Below are positions 31,535-40,745 of a DNA stretch of 40,745 nucleotides, one piece after another. The first letter of the stretch is position 1; each line of letters starts with the position of its first letter. The notes below the pieces were generated by a model. It saw only the letters and a program-made list of their open reading frames with translations. It ran no database searches and was not told where the DNA came from. Both the position numbers and the translations under genes were made by a program. The stretch is from Acidimicrobiia bacterium (GTDB lineage Bacteria; Actinomycetota; Acidimicrobiia; Acidimicrobiales; VFJN01). The stretch lies in assembly GCA_009694375.1 (NCBI GenBank), contig SHVB01000021.1, forward strand, positions 1-40,745, in the 5' to 3' direction.

Positions 31535-32563
31535 GTGTTCCGCCGCTGCCTCCCTGTCCTTCTCGGTATGACCGTGCTCCTTGGGAGTTTGGTCATGCCT
31601 CGCGCCGGTGCCGATGGCGGCGATTTGGCCACTGCTCGGGCTCGGGCCAATCAAGCGGCGACCGAGCTGGCTAGGGCGGAGACGAAACTGGGAAAGCTCG
31701 ATGGCGAAATCAACAGCCTCCAGGCGCGCGCTGATGCGTCGCAGCAGACCCTCGACGGCCTGCGGGCCACGGTTCGTGAGGTAGCGATCCGCCAGTTCAT
31801 CAACGCCGATGCGAATCGCCTCACTAGCTTTGATCCCGACATCAACGTGCAGGCGCGCTCGTCGGCGCTGGCCCGTTTCAGCACCCAGGGAAACCAGGAC
31901 GCGGTGGACCAGTACACGGCAGCCTCGGAAGATCTGGCCGTGGCTCAGGACGAACTGAAGGAGAAGCGGAGGGATCAGAAAGACGCGGTGGCCGCCCTTG
32001 AGAAGCGTCGCGAGACGCTGAATCGCGAGTTCAAACGGCTCGAGGCGCTGGAAAAGGAACGGCAGGAGGCGGAGCGCAAACGCCGGGCTGAGCTCGAACG
32101 GGCCACCTCTCGCCGGGCCCCGACGGGGTCTCGTACCTCGGCCCCGGGTCGGGTGGTCTCTTCGGCTCCAGTAGGGGGCATCGTGTGCCCGGTTCAGGGT
32201 CCGGTGGCCTTTAGCGACACCTGGGGCGCGCCGCGCTCAGGCGGACGCGCCCATCAGGGCGTGGACATGCTCTCGCCGCGCGGTACGCCCACCGTGGCTC
32301 CGGTAAGCGGTCGGATAGAACACCGCGGTAACAGCACCGGTGGTCTTTCGTGGCATGTCTACGGCGATGACGGCAACTATTACTACGGCACCCACCTGGC
32401 TTCCTACGCCAGCCAGGGCGCCGGCCGGGTGAGCGCGGGCACCGTGATCGGCTACGTCGGTGATACCGGAAACGCTCGCGGTACGCCGCATTTGCATTTC
32501 GAGATACATCCGGGCGGCGGCGCCGCGGTCAACCCCACCCCGTACGCTGCGGCCGCCTGCTGA
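31535..32563 (+). CDS. Secreted coiled-coil M23 peptidase (EnvC/NlpD-like)
   Basis: A 342-residue exported protein. A leader (FRRCLPVLLGMTVLLGSLV) is followed by a long coiled coil (about 28-195, with heptads such as ELARAETKLGKLDGEINSLQ and a highly charged KERQEAERKRRAELERA). The C-terminal LytM domain (about 215-342) has zinc ligands HQGVD and HLHFEIHP, so it looks catalytic. Such proteins act at the division septum, cutting peptidoglycan or switching on amidases. The GTG start is 14 bases after the DUF21 gene. Confidence 0.9.
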   Translation: MFRRCLPVLLGMTVLLGSLVMPRAGADGGDLATARARANQAATELARAETKLGKLDGEINSLQARADASQQTLDGLRATVREVAIRQFINADANRLTSFDPDINVQARSSALARFSTQGNQDAVDQYTAASEDLAVAQDELKEKRRDQKDAVAALEKRRETLNREFKRLEALEKERQEAERKRRAELERATSRRAPTGSRTSAPGRVVSSAPVGGIVCPVQGPVAFSDTWGAPRSGGRAHQGVDMLSPRGTPTVAPVSGRIEHRGNSTGGLSWHVYGDDGNYYYGTHLASYASQGAGRVSAGTVIGYVGDTGNARGTPHLHFEIHPGGGAAVNPTPYAAAAC

Positions 32564-32569
32564 GCGCGG

Positions 32570-33919
32570 ATGTCGCACGATCTAGCTGAGGCGCTGCGGC
32601 AACTTCTTGGCCCGGACGGAGCGGAGATCACGTCCCTGCAACGACTGTCCGGCGGGGCCTCTCGGGAAACCTGGTCATTTGATCTGGTCGTCGAGGGAGG
32701 GGTGCGTCCGCTGATCCTCCAGCGTCTCCGCGGCGGTGGGGTAGCAGGGTCCACGGGGATTCCGATGGGGGTCGAGGCCGCCTTAGTTCGGGTGGCGGGT
32801 CGCCACGGCGTGCCGGTGGCCGAGGTGGTGACGAGCGATGATGGTTCGGTACTGGGCCGCGCCGGGATGGTGGTGGCGCGTCTCGAAGGGGAGACGATTC
32901 CCCGGAAACTCCTACGCGACCAGGAATGGGCGGGGGCAGTTGGCCGTCTGGGGAACCAGGTGGGCGCGGCACTAGCGGCGGTCCACGCCATTCCCACCGC
33001 GGAGATATCGGGGTTGTCCACCACTGATCAACTGGCCCAGTTCCGGGCCATCCTCGACGGCCTCGGCGAGCCCCATCCGGCCTTCGAGCTTGGGTTCCGC
33101 TGGCTGGAGGCCCACCGGCCAGCGCCCACCCCGCCCACGGTGGTCCACGGCGACTTCCGCCTGGGGAACCTGTTGGTGGATCACGATGGCCTCCGGGCGG
33201 TGCTGGATTGGGAGTTGGCGCATCTCGGCGATCCAGTGGAGGACCTCGGATGGTTCTGCGTGCGGGCCTGGCGCTTTGGGTCGCCCCTTCCCGCCGGTGG
33301 GGTGGCGAGCCGAGAGTCGCTGGTGGCGGCCTATGAAGCGGCCAGCGGAAGAACTGTTGCTGTAGAGGCGCTGCGGTGGTGGGAATTGTTGGGCACTCTC
33401 AAGTGGGGCGTGATCTGCATCATGCAGGCCTGGGGGCACCTCAGCGGTGGATCGCGGTCGGTGGAACTCGCCACCATCGGAAGGCGCGTGTGTGAAAACG
33501 AGTGGGATGTGCTTGGACTGTTGCCGGGCCCCCCACTGGTGGTGAATCCACCGGTGGCCGCCACGCCCGTCGCTCCTCTGCACGACCGCCCGCACCTCAC
33601 GGAGTTGGTGGAAGCGGTGCGCGAGTGGGTAGAGGGCGATGTGCTCGAGGGCACTGAGGGCCGCCTGGCTTTTCATGCTCGGGTGGCGGTCAACGCGTTG
33701 CGCATGGCGGAGCGCGAACTGGCCCAGGGCCCGGGACCAGCGTTGGCCCATCGGGCTGCGCTGGCGGTCCTGGGCTGCGAGGACGACGCCGACCTCGCCG
33801 CCCGGATTCGCAGCGGGAGTTTGGATGACCGGCTCGAGGAGGTTCGCGCCGCTGTATCGGCGAGCGTGGTCGACAAACTTCGCGTCGCCAATCCGACCTG
33901 GCTCACAATGGAGGCCTAG
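32570..33919 (+). CDS. APH-family kinase fused to a DUF6285-like domain
   Basis: A 449-residue fusion. Residues about 1-330 form an APH-fold kinase: LSGGASRETWSFDL glycine-rich loop, VVHGDFRLGNLLVD catalytic loop, and VLDWELAHLGDPVEDLGW with the metal Asp. From about 340 a helical DUF6285-like domain follows (ELVEAVREWVEGDVLEGTEGRLAFHARVAVNALRMAERELA). Elsewhere this domain is commonly a separate gene beside an APH-kinase gene and an acyl-CoA dehydrogenase. It probably acts on an acyl-CoA substrate, as in the LvaA/ACAD10 group, but no dehydrogenase gene is adjacent here. ATG 32570 lies six bases after the peptidase gene stop. Confidence 0.85.
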   Translation: MSHDLAEALRQLLGPDGAEITSLQRLSGGASRETWSFDLVVEGGVRPLILQRLRGGGVAGSTGIPMGVEAALVRVAGRHGVPVAEVVTSDDGSVLGRAGMVVARLEGETIPRKLLRDQEWAGAVGRLGNQVGAALAAVHAIPTAEISGLSTTDQLAQFRAILDGLGEPHPAFELGFRWLEAHRPAPTPPTVVHGDFRLGNLLVDHDGLRAVLDWELAHLGDPVEDLGWFCVRAWRFGSPLPAGGVASRESLVAAYEAASGRTVAVEALRWWELLGTLKWGVICIMQAWGHLSGGSRSVELATIGRRVCENEWDVLGLLPGPPLVVNPPVAATPVAPLHDRPHLTELVEAVREWVEGDVLEGTEGRLAFHARVAVNALRMAERELAQGPGPALAHRAALAVLGCEDDADLAARIRSGSLDDRLEEVRAAVSASVVDKLRVANPTWLTMEA

Positions 33920-33922
33920 CGA

Positions 33923-34696
33923 CTAGGTGGCCACCGCGTGGAAGCCGCCGTCGACGTGGATGATCTCCCCGGTGGTCTTCGGAAACCAATCGGACAACAG
34001 GGCCACGCAGGATCGGGCCACGGCGTCGGCGTCGGCCTTCACGTCCCAGCCCAGGGGGCTGCGTTCGTCCCACACGTCCTCGAAGCGGGAGAACCCGGGA
34101 ATTGATTTGGCGGCGAGGGTCTTGATGGGGCCGGCGGCCACGAGGTTCACGCGGATCCCCTGCGGGCCGAGATCGCGGGCCAGGTAACGGCTGGTGGATT
34201 CCAGGGCGGCTTTCGCTACTCCCATCCAGTCGTAGGCCGGCCAGGCCTGGCGACTGTTGTCGAAGTCGAGGCCGAGGATGGAGCCGCCGGGGGGCATGTG
34301 GGGCACCACTACCTCGGCGAGGGTCTTGAGGGAGTAGGCCGAAATCTGCAGCGCCACCGAAACGTCTTCCCAGGGGGCTTCGGTGAAGCCACCCCCGAGG
34401 CAGGAGGGAGGAGCAAACCCGATGGCATGCAAGGCCCCATCCACGCGGCCCCAACGCTCTCCCAGCGCGTCTCGCACGGCCGCCACCTGGGTGGGGTCGG
34501 TCACATCGAGTTCGAGTACCTCGGCGGGGTGGGGCAGTTTTCGGGCGGTTCGCCGGGTGAGGGACAGGCCACGCCCGGCCCCGGTGAGGATGATCTCGGC
34601 GCCCTGTTGCTGGGCGTGGCGGGCCACCCCGAAGGCGAGGGACGCATCCGTGAGAACGCCGGTGACCAGGATTCGCTTACCGTCGAGAAGAGACAT
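33923..34696 (-). CDS. fabI: Enoyl-ACP reductase, InhA/FabI-like
   Basis: A 257-residue NADH-dependent enoyl-ACP reductase of type-II fatty acid synthesis. MSLLDGKRILVTGVLTDASLAFGVA is the modified SDR nucleotide loop of FabI, LHAIGFAP follows, and YDWMGVAKAALES holds the Tyr and Lys (YxxMxxxK) of the active site. The IRVNLVAAGPIKTLAA loop and GGFHAVAT end are typical. It matches InhA, the actinobacterial form. The gene stands alone, without fabG beside it. Confidence 0.95.
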   Translation of the reverse strand: MSLLDGKRILVTGVLTDASLAFGVARHAQQQGAEIILTGAGRGLSLTRRTARKLPHPAEVLELDVTDPTQVAAVRDALGERWGRVDGALHAIGFAPPSCLGGGFTEAPWEDVSVALQISAYSLKTLAEVVVPHMPPGGSILGLDFDNSRQAWPAYDWMGVAKAALESTSRYLARDLGPQGIRVNLVAAGPIKTLAAKSIPGFSRFEDVWDERSPLGWDVKADADAVARSCVALLSDWFPKTTGEIIHVDGGFHAVAT

Positions 34697-34793
34697 GGCT
34701 GTGAGACTGCCATGCGCGCCGGTGCGTTACTGGCCTGGTGGTCATCGGAGTGGAAATGCCGATTGGCGGGGGAGCGCCACTACGGTGTGCCCG

Positions 34794-35450
34794 ATGCGCA
34801 TAGGAATCCTTGGTGGTACTGGTCCGGCGGGTAGCGCTCTAGCCGCACGATTGGCATCGGTTGGTTTCGAAACCGTGGTTGGCTCGCGATCGAGGTACCG
34901 CGCCCTGGAGGTGGTGGATGGCCTCAAGGAGCGGTGGACAGGCCGCGACCTGACGATCGAAGCGGCCGACAACGAAGGGGCGGCGGATGCCGACCTCATC
35001 GTGATTGCCACCCCCTGGGACGGTGCCACCCAGACCGCCCAGATGGTGGAAACCCACTTACGCGGCAAAGTAGTGATCTCCATGGCCAACGCTCTCACCA
35101 AGATCGGTAAGGAGTTCCAACCCCTTGTTCCGCCGCGCGGATCGGTGGCGGCGAGTGTGCAGGCGGTGTTGCCGGGGAGCTTTGTGGCGGCGGGTTTTCA
35201 TCACGTGCCCGCCAAGGAACTCGGTGACCTTGACCATCCCATTGAGAGTGATGTGCTGATCTGCTCGGACCACCCCGAGGCCACCAAGATGACGGCCGAG
35301 TTGGTGGCGAAGATCCCGCACATGCGCCCGCTCGATTGCGGTGAGCTGTCCCTCGCCACCCCCATCGAGTCTTTCACTGCCGTGTTGTTGCAGTTGAACG
35401 TGCGCTACAAGACGCGTGTTGCGGTGAAGTTCACGAGCATCCCGGAGTGA
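34794..35450 (+). CDS. npdG: NADPH-dependent F420 reductase
   Basis: A 218-residue enzyme that passes hydride between NADPH and coenzyme F420. MRIGILGGTGPAGSALAARLA gives the Rossmann GGTGPAG, followed by VVGSRSRYRA, where SR residues bind the 2'-phosphate, then VIATPWDGATQTA, VISMANALTK and FVAAGFHHVPAKEL, all family marks. ATG 34794 is the typical N-terminus. It supports an F420-based metabolism together with the LLM oxidoreductase encoded at 10.4 kb. Confidence 0.93.
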   Translation: MRIGILGGTGPAGSALAARLASVGFETVVGSRSRYRALEVVDGLKERWTGRDLTIEAADNEGAADADLIVIATPWDGATQTAQMVETHLRGKVVISMANALTKIGKEFQPLVPPRGSVAASVQAVLPGSFVAAGFHHVPAKELGDLDHPIESDVLICSDHPEATKMTAELVAKIPHMRPLDCGELSLATPIESFTAVLLQLNVRYKTRVAVKFTSIPE

Positions 35451-35457
35451 CCCGAGG

Positions 35458-36594
35458 GTGACATCTGGCAACGAAACGCCATTGCTGCTGTGGTGCACGG
35501 CCCGACAAGCGGTGGTGCCCTTCACCCCCGGTCCGCTGGTCACGCTGTACACGTGCGGCATTACGCCCTACGACGCCACCCATCTCGGCCACGCTGCGGT
35601 GTATGTGGCGTACGACGTGTTACAGCGGCGGCTCCGTGATCGAGGACACGACACCCGTTGCGTACGCAACATCACCGACGTCGACGACTCGATTCTGACC
35701 AAGGCCCGCGAGTTGGGGGTGCACTACCTCGATCTGGCCGCCGCCGAGACGGCCCGTTTCGACGACGACATGCGGGCCCTGGGCCTGATCCCATCGTGGA
35801 GTGAGCCTCGGGCCACCTCGGCCATCGCCGACATCCGCGGCTTCATTGGCATGGTCCTCGAACGGGGGCACGCGTATCAGGCGGGCGGGGCGGTGTACTT
35901 CGACATTTCCAGCGTGGCCGACTTCGGCTCGGTTTCGGGTTACAGCCGACAGCAGATGCTCGAACTGGCGGCTGAGCGGGGCGGGAACGTGGACGACCCG
36001 CACAAGCGTGATCCGCTCGACTTCGTGTTGTGGCAGCCATCCTTGGCCGACGAACCGTCGTGGGAAACCCTGTGGGGCCCGGGACGCCCGGGCTGGCACA
36101 TCGAGTGCTCGGCCCTGGCGCTACGCGAGCTCGGGACCACCATCGATCTTCACGGCGGCGGGGCCGATCTCATCTTCCCGCACCACGAGTGTGAGCGAGC
36201 CCAGAGCGAGGCAGCCACCGGCGAGCCGTTTGTGCGCCACTGGATGCACCAGGCCATGGTGGGCATGGATGGCGAAAAAATGTCGAAGAGTTTGGGCAAC
36301 CTCGTGTTCGTATCGGAACTTCGCCGCCAATGGGACCCCATGGCGATTCGTCTCATGATCATCGAGAACCACTACCGAACGGCGTGGGAATGGGACGAAA
36401 CCCGGATGCCGCGGGCGTCGGCCCGGCTCGAGGCGTGGCGTTTGGCCGGACGGGGTGACGGCGCTCTCGAAGCGACGCGGGCGGCCCTGGATCACGATCT
36501 TGACGTCCCCAGCGCCGTGGTGGCCATTGATGCGGCGGCGGCCGCCGGTCGGGGTGTGAGCAAGGCGGCCACGCTCCTCGGGATCGGCCTGTAA
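35458..36594 (+). CDS. mshC: Cysteine:GlcN-Ins ligase, MshC (mycothiol synthesis)
   Basis: A 378-residue class-I synthetase-like ligase. The motif TLYTCGITPYDATHLGHAA is the MshC version of the HIGH region; true CysRS has CGPTVYDxxHIGNAR. GWHIECSALAL and FPHHECE carry further zinc/active-site residues, and GEKMSKSLGN is the KMSKS loop. It lacks the C-terminal anticodon domain, so it is not a tRNA synthetase. It is somewhat shorter than mycobacterial MshC (about 414 residues). It joins cysteine to glucosaminyl-inositol in making mycothiol. GTG 35458 follows npdG by seven bases. Confidence 0.88.
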   Translation: MTSGNETPLLLWCTARQAVVPFTPGPLVTLYTCGITPYDATHLGHAAVYVAYDVLQRRLRDRGHDTRCVRNITDVDDSILTKARELGVHYLDLAAAETARFDDDMRALGLIPSWSEPRATSAIADIRGFIGMVLERGHAYQAGGAVYFDISSVADFGSVSGYSRQQMLELAAERGGNVDDPHKRDPLDFVLWQPSLADEPSWETLWGPGRPGWHIECSALALRELGTTIDLHGGGADLIFPHHECERAQSEAATGEPFVRHWMHQAMVGMDGEKMSKSLGNLVFVSELRRQWDPMAIRLMIIENHYRTAWEWDETRMPRASARLEAWRLAGRGDGALEATRAALDHDLDVPSAVVAIDAAAAAGRGVSKAATLLGIGL

Positions 36595-36635
36595 CGCTCG
36601 GGTCCGTTCTCGGTCTCCGTGGCATACTGCGCAGG

Positions 36636-37433
36636 ATGGAGGACCAACCGTCGAGCGAGCGTGAGTTTGGGAAGCTTTATCCGCTTGCCCGAGCGGTGCT
36701 GTCCCCCATCTTTCGGGCACTCTGGCGGGTGGAGGTGACCGGGGGGGACCACGTGCCGGTGGCTGGTGGGGCCATCTTCTGCCCCAATCACACGTCGGTG
36801 ATCGACTCGTTCATGTTGCCGCTGGTATTGCCCCGCCGGATCACCTTTGTGGGAAAAGCGGAGTACATGGATTCGTGGAAGACGAAGCACATCTTTCCGG
36901 CCATCGGGATGATCCCGATTGACCGCAGCGGCGGAAATGCATCGGAACGGGCGCTCAACACGGCGGCGCGGGTGATCGCCAGCGGCGAGTTCTTCGGTAT
37001 TTATCCCGAGGGCACGCGGGCGCGTGACGGCCGCCTGCATCGTGGTCACACTGGCCCGGCCCGGCTGGCCCTGCGTACCGGTGTGCCGATTGTGCCGGTC
37101 GGTATTGTGGGCACCCGGGAGATTCAGCCCCCCGATGCCCGATTCCCCACTCCCTTCAAGCGGGCCGAGGTTCGCTTTGGTCGGCCGATCAACGTTCGTC
37201 GCTATGCCGATCGACTCGATGATCGTCTGGTGCTCCGCCAGATCATCGACGAGGTGATGTACGAGATTCGGGAACTCTCTGGGCAGGAATACGTTGACGA
37301 GTACGCCACCAAGCGGGCGGAGTCGTTCCCGGTGCAGGCCGAAGCCCGCCTGGGGGAGACGCCGCTGGCGGCTACCAACGGTGCCGGCCCGAGGCGTTCG
37401 AGTGCCGAGGTGTTGGGCCAGCCATCGGGCTGA
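36636..37433 (+). CDS. plsC: 1-acylglycerol-3-phosphate acyltransferase (PlsC-like)
   Basis: A 265-residue acyltransferase. The H(x)4D catalytic motif is in [16 protein letters not shown] (about 47-62), followed by [11 protein letters not shown], the [20 protein letters not shown] block for glycerol-phosphate binding, and [14 protein letters not shown]. It should add the second acyl chain to make phosphatidic acid, although related enzymes acylate other lipids. There is no obvious membrane helix beyond a short hydrophobic stretch near the N-terminus. Confidence 0.88.
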   Translation: MEDQPSSEREFGKLYPLARAVLSPIFRALWRVEVTGGDHVPVAGGAIFCPNHTSVIDSFMLPLVLPRRITFVGKAEYMDSWKTKHIFPAIGMIPIDRSGGNASERALNTAARVIASGEFFGIYPEGTRARDGRLHRGHTGPARLALRTGVPIVPVGIVGTREIQPPDARFPTPFKRAEVRFGRPINVRRYADRLDDRLVLRQIIDEVMYEIRELSGQEYVDEYATKRAESFPVQAEARLGETPLAATNGAGPRRSSAEVLGQPSG

Positions 37434-37483
37434 TCCCGTTATTGGTTCTGCCGGGAGCCAGGGGTCCGGTACCCTGCGCATCC

Positions 37484-39499
37484 ATGTCTGATGAGATCAC
37501 GATCCGGTTACCGGACGGCTCCACCCGCGTCATGGGGGCTGGAGCCACGGCGTTGGGCTTGGCCCAAGACATCGGCTCACGGTTGGCCAAGGCGGCGGTA
37601 ATCGCGGTGGTCAACGGCGAGGCCAGCGACTTGGGTAGAGCGCTGGCCGATGGTGACGAGGTGGCCATCGTCACCGGTGAGTCGCCCGATGGGCTCTTCA
37701 CCATTCGTCACTCCACCACCCATGTGATGGCCCAGGCGGTGCTCGATCTGTTCCCGGGGGCCACCTTTGGCATCGGCCCCCCGGTGGAGGACGGCTTCTA
37801 TTACGACTTCGAACTCCCCCACCGGGCCACCTTCGTGGAGGAGGACTTGGCGCGTATCGAGGCGCGGATGCGAGAGATCATGGCGGAGGAGCAACCCTTC
37901 CGGCGGGCGGAGATGGGGGCCGAGGAGGCCCGCGGGGTGTTCGCGGCGCACCGTTTCAAACTCGAGATCATCGATGACGCCAGCACGGATCCCATGTCGG
38001 CGACGGCCGCAGTGGGGTCGGTCCGCACCTACGAGAATCCCCCCGTCGTGGCCAAGGACCCGGCGCCGTTCCATGGCTATCGGGGTTTCATCGACCTATG
38101 TCGGGGGCCCCACGTGCCCCACACCGGTGCCCACCTCGGCCACTTCAAGCTCATGCGGGTGGCGGGGGCCTACTGGCGGGGGCAGGAGGGCAACCCCCAA
38201 CTGCAGCGCATTTACGGCACGGCCTGGGATTCGAAGAAGGCACTGGCAGAGCATTTGCACCGGCTCGAGGAGGCGGCCAAGCGCGACCATCGCAAGTTGG
38301 GTGTCGAACTCGACCTGTTCAGTTTCCCCGAGGAGATCGGTTCAGGGCTGGCGGTGTTCCATCCCAAAGGTGGGCTGGTGCGGCGATTGATGGAGGATTA
38401 CTCCCGTCAGCGGCATGCGGAAGCGGGCTATGAGTTCGTGAACTCGCCCCACATCACCAAGGCCAGCCTCTTCGAGACTTCCGGTCATCTCGAGTTCTTT
38501 GCCGATGGCATGTTTCCGCCGATGCACTTTGACGACGAAGGGGGAGAGGGCGGTCAGGATTACTACCTGAAGCCCATGAACTGCCCGTTTCATGTGCTGA
38601 TTTACCGGTCCCGCCTGCGTAGTTATCGGGAATTGCCTCTGCGATTCTTCGAGTTCGGCACCGTGTATCGCTACGAAAAGAGCGGTGTGCTCCACGGCCT
38701 CACCCGGGTGCGCGGTCTCACGATGGACGATTCGCACATCTTCACTACGAAGGAGCAGATGGGCGAGGAGTTGGCATCCTTGCTGGACTTCGTCCTGGGT
38801 CTCTTGGCGGATTATGGCCTCACCGACTTTTTTTTGGAACTGTCCACGAAGCCGTCGGGTAAGGCCGTAGGAAGCGACGCCGACTGGGACGAAGCCACCG
38901 AGGCGCTGCGGGCGGCGGCGGTCACCAAGGATCTTGATCTGGTGCTCGATGAGGGCGGTGGAGCGTTCTACGGTCCGAAGATTTCGGTGCAGGTACGCGA
39001 TGCCATCGGGCGGACCTGGCAGATGTCCACGATCCAGTTGGATTTCCAGTTACCTCAGCGCTTTGAGATCGACTACGTGGGCCCGGATAACGAGCGCCAC
39101 CGTCCGGTGATGATTCACCGGGCTCTCTTCGGGTCGATCGAGCGTTTCTTCGGGGTGTTGGTGGAGCACTATGCCGGCGCCTTCCCCGTATGGCTAGCGC
39201 CGGTGCAGGTGCGGGTGTTGCCGGTGCGCAGCGACCACCACACCTACGCCACGTCGGTGGTGGAGGGTCTCCAGGCGGGCGGCTTCCGCACCGATGGGGT
39301 GGAAGCGGACGAACCATTGGGCGCCCGGATTCGTCGGGCGAAACTGGAGAAGGTGCCGTACATACTCGTGGTGGGGGACAGCGACGTGGCGGCCGGGACG
39401 GTGGGGGTGAACGCACGCGGATCCGACCAGCCCGACCGCGATGTGCCGCTCACCACCTTTACGCAGAGACTGGCCGACGAAGTGACCGCCAAAGCATGA
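37484..39499 (+). CDS. thrS: Threonyl-tRNA synthetase
   Basis: A 671-residue synthetase with the usual order: TGS domain ([16 protein letters not shown]), the editing domain with [11 protein letters not shown] (HxxxH) and a later [14 protein letters not shown], then the class-II core. Core motifs include [14 protein letters not shown] (zinc Cys), [20 protein letters not shown] (motif 2), [11 protein letters not shown], and motif 3 in [20 protein letters not shown]. The C-terminal anticodon domain follows. ATG 37484 gives the family start. The 50-base gap upstream is too short for a T-box. Confidence 0.96.
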   Translation: MSDEITIRLPDGSTRVMGAGATALGLAQDIGSRLAKAAVIAVVNGEASDLGRALADGDEVAIVTGESPDGLFTIRHSTTHVMAQAVLDLFPGATFGIGPPVEDGFYYDFELPHRATFVEEDLARIEARMREIMAEEQPFRRAEMGAEEARGVFAAHRFKLEIIDDASTDPMSATAAVGSVRTYENPPVVAKDPAPFHGYRGFIDLCRGPHVPHTGAHLGHFKLMRVAGAYWRGQEGNPQLQRIYGTAWDSKKALAEHLHRLEEAAKRDHRKLGVELDLFSFPEEIGSGLAVFHPKGGLVRRLMEDYSRQRHAEAGYEFVNSPHITKASLFETSGHLEFFADGMFPPMHFDDEGGEGGQDYYLKPMNCPFHVLIYRSRLRSYRELPLRFFEFGTVYRYEKSGVLHGLTRVRGLTMDDSHIFTTKEQMGEELASLLDFVLGLLADYGLTDFFLELSTKPSGKAVGSDADWDEATEALRAAAVTKDLDLVLDEGGGAFYGPKISVQVRDAIGRTWQMSTIQLDFQLPQRFEIDYVGPDNERHRPVMIHRALFGSIERFFGVLVEHYAGAFPVWLAPVQVRVLPVRSDHHTYATSVVEGLQAGGFRTDGVEADEPLGARIRRAKLEKVPYILVVGDSDVAAGTVGVNARGSDQPDRDVPLTTFTQRLADEVTAKA

Positions 39500-39517
39500 C
39501 CCTGGCGAGGGTGTTTC

Positions 39518-40045
39518 GTGCCGCTTGACCATTTGTGGGCGACGTGGCGTTCGGCGTACGTGGGCAAGGTGGCCGATAGCCGCACCCTCCCCAGCGTGGA
39601 GGCGGCCGCTGGTCGCTCGTTGTTCGAGCGGATTTTGGCGGCGGCCCAGGAGGAGGGGGGCGACGCCGCCGGGGTGGTTGCCCAGGGCCCCACCTGCTTT
39701 GTGCTCCTGAATCTCTATCCGTACACGGTGGGTCACCTCATGGTGCTCCCGCAGCGGGCGGTGGCCGACCTCGGGGGGCTGACCACCGAGGAGCATCGCG
39801 AACTGTGGGACACCGTGCGAGTGGCCGTGCAGGCCTTGCGGCTGGCCTTCCAGTGCGACGGGGTGAATGTGGGTCTGAATCTCGGAGAGGCGGCCGGCGG
39901 GTCCCAGTCGGACCATCTCCATGTGCATTGCGTGCCCCGCTGGGGCGGCGATGCCAACTTCCTTGCGGTGACCGCCGAGACTCGCGTGCTGCCGGTGAGC
40001 CTGGTGGAGGCAGCGGAGCGACTGCGGGCAGTCTGGCCCGGTTGA
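39518..40045 (+). CDS. HIT-family hydrolase/AP4A phosphorylase-like
   Basis: A 175-residue protein with the histidine-triad motif QSDHLHVHCVPRW (about residues 130-142), where the central His is the nucleophile. LNLYPYTVGHLMVLPQR is the conserved nucleotide-binding strand. Such proteins split dinucleoside polyphosphates or nucleotide-phosphoramides. A HIT gene directly after thrS (18 bases) is a known actinobacterial arrangement. GTG 39518 gives the family-like N-terminus (PLDHLWATWRSAYVG). Confidence 0.9.
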   Translation: MPLDHLWATWRSAYVGKVADSRTLPSVEAAAGRSLFERILAAAQEEGGDAAGVVAQGPTCFVLLNLYPYTVGHLMVLPQRAVADLGGLTTEEHRELWDTVRVAVQALRLAFQCDGVNVGLNLGEAAGGSQSDHLHVHCVPRWGGDANFLAVTAETRVLPVSLVEAAERLRAVWPG

Positions 40046-40072
40046 TCCCGGGCCGGTACGGTCCCCAGTGCC

Positions 40073-40597
40073 ATGGATGAGGATGCGCCCACCGACGCTG
40101 AAGTAACCGATGCGCTGCCGGATGATCTCAACGCCGCGGGGTACGTCGGGCCGTACGTGTTCCCCAACAACAACCGCCGGCGGGTGCCGGGATACCTCTA
40201 CCTGATGATGGGCGTGGCGTGCATCGTGGTGGGGGTGTGGGCCGGACCGGACGCAGTGTTGGTGAATGGCGGATTTATCGGCGCCGGGGTTCTCTTGGTG
40301 GTCTTTGGTGTTTATCACCTGCTGGCGGGCTGGAATCTCGACGTGGATGAGCGCGACGCCCTCGTGGCGGCCACGCGGCAGGTGGGGTTTGCGGTGGGGC
40401 ACGCATCGGCTCAACTCGGCTGGCGAGGGTTGCGAAGCCGTCCGACGTGGCGCATCCTTCTTTATTCGGCCGAGGACCCCCCGCTCCAGCGAGGATTGGT
40501 GCTGGTCGACGGCGTTGACGGTGAGATCGTGGCGCACTTCGTGGAGGACAACCCCGAGGATTGGTCGGTGCTCGAACCGCGGGAACTGCGCCGGTAG
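40073..40597 (+). CDS. Conserved membrane protein of unknown function
   Basis: A 174-residue protein. A charged N-terminal tail with FPNNNRRRVPGYLYL is followed by two helices (about 41-57 and 63-84), then a soluble domain (WRILLYSAEDPPLQRGLVLVDG) of about 80 residues. The order suggests two helices and a cytoplasmic domain. It follows the HIT gene by 27 bases. Function unknown. Confidence 0.75.
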   Translation: MDEDAPTDAEVTDALPDDLNAAGYVGPYVFPNNNRRRVPGYLYLMMGVACIVVGVWAGPDAVLVNGGFIGAGVLLVVFGVYHLLAGWNLDVDERDALVAATRQVGFAVGHASAQLGWRGLRSRPTWRILLYSAEDPPLQRGLVLVDGVDGEIVAHFVEDNPEDWSVLEPRELRR

Positions 40598-40605
40598 GAG
40601 CGTCC

Positions 40606-40745
40606 CTACCGGGGGGGTAGCGCCTCGGCTAGGCCTCGTTCGGCGGCGCGGAGGTGATCGACCCCCGCGTCCACGGCCTGCCACAACAAAGCCAGCGCGG
40701 TGGGGGTGACGCTGGGGTGCCCGGCCACGCGTCCGATCCGCCGCC
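40606..40745 (-). CDS. 3' end of a gene truncated by the window edge
   Basis: The minus-strand frame from the right edge reads RRIGRVAGHPSVTPTALALL, then WQAVDAGVDHLRAAERGLAE, then ALPPR and a TAG at 40606-40608. The amphipathic helices give it a natural look, and it converges on the membrane protein gene with eight bases between. The family cannot be named from 46 residues. Confidence 0.55.
   Translation of the reverse strand, partial: RRIGRVAGHPSVTPTALALLWQAVDAGVDHLRAAERGLAEALPPR

Noticed and set aside
35458-36594. Cysteinyl-tRNA synthetase
   Set aside because: CGITPYDATHLGHA and the missing anticodon domain point to MshC instead.
37434-37483. T-box leader before thrS
   Set aside because: The gap is only 50 bases and has no T-box core.
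39194-40684. 496-codon minus-strand open frame opposite thrS and the HIT gene
   Set aside because: It is His/Pro/Arg-rich shadow sequence of two well-supported plus-strand genes.

Overview
The window looks like a chromosomal segment of a high-GC actinobacterium, most likely from the Acidimicrobiia or a neighbouring deep lineage. The evidence is the mycothiol ligase MshC, a mycothiol-type DinB protein, two F420 genes (an LLM oxidoreductase and an NADPH:F420 reductase), an InhA-like enoyl-ACP reductase, CarD and many acyl-CoA dehydrogenases. The lineage is an inference; no rRNA or tRNA is visible.

Layout. Bases 1-2544 (minus) hold a P450 translationally coupled to a clan-A glycoside hydrolase, followed by a truncated membrane protein gene. 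A DinB/mycothiol-type gene (plus) precedes a degenerate recombinase-like HTH remnant. Bases 3.7-8.7 kb (minus) carry a cNMP-domain thioredoxin-reductase-like flavoprotein without the CxxC, a pentapeptide-repeat protein, and an acyl-CoA dehydrogenase/APH-kinase pair of the ACAD10/11 or LvaC/LvaA type. Bases 9.0-15.0 kb (plus) carry an orphan amino-acid-type binding lipoprotein, an F420 LLM enzyme, an acyl-CoA ligase, an SDR and an amine-oxidase-like flavoprotein. Two coupled mini membrane proteins, a Dps and a cupin follow.

Bases 16.5-18.5 kb are the most unusual part. What looks like a two-domain FKBP lipoprotein gene is separated into a leader-bearing degenerate N-domain and a leaderless, frameshifted C-domain. 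Between them lies about 1.1 kb containing a lipoprotein gene with an in-frame amber codon, a coupled 53-residue membrane protein and an AT-richer stretch full of small palindromes. Short direct repeats flank the insert. CarD, two acyl-CoA dehydrogenases and an M23 peptidase with FG-GAP-like repeats follow.

Bases 23.16-27.63 kb form a clear TPP-riboswitch operon, thiN-thiB-thiP-thiQ, for thiamine uptake and activation. Next are an SRPBCC protein, a lone ABC ATPase, two coupled DUF21/CBS membrane proteins, a coiled-coil M23 peptidase, an APH kinase fused to a DUF6285-like domain, InhA-like FabI, NADPH:F420 reductase, MshC, a PlsC acyltransferase, ThrS, a HIT protein and a small membrane protein. 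The 3' end of a minus-strand gene closes the window.

Most genes are ordinary housekeeping or lipid and redox metabolism. No CRISPR array, prophage or recognisable intact transposase is visible.
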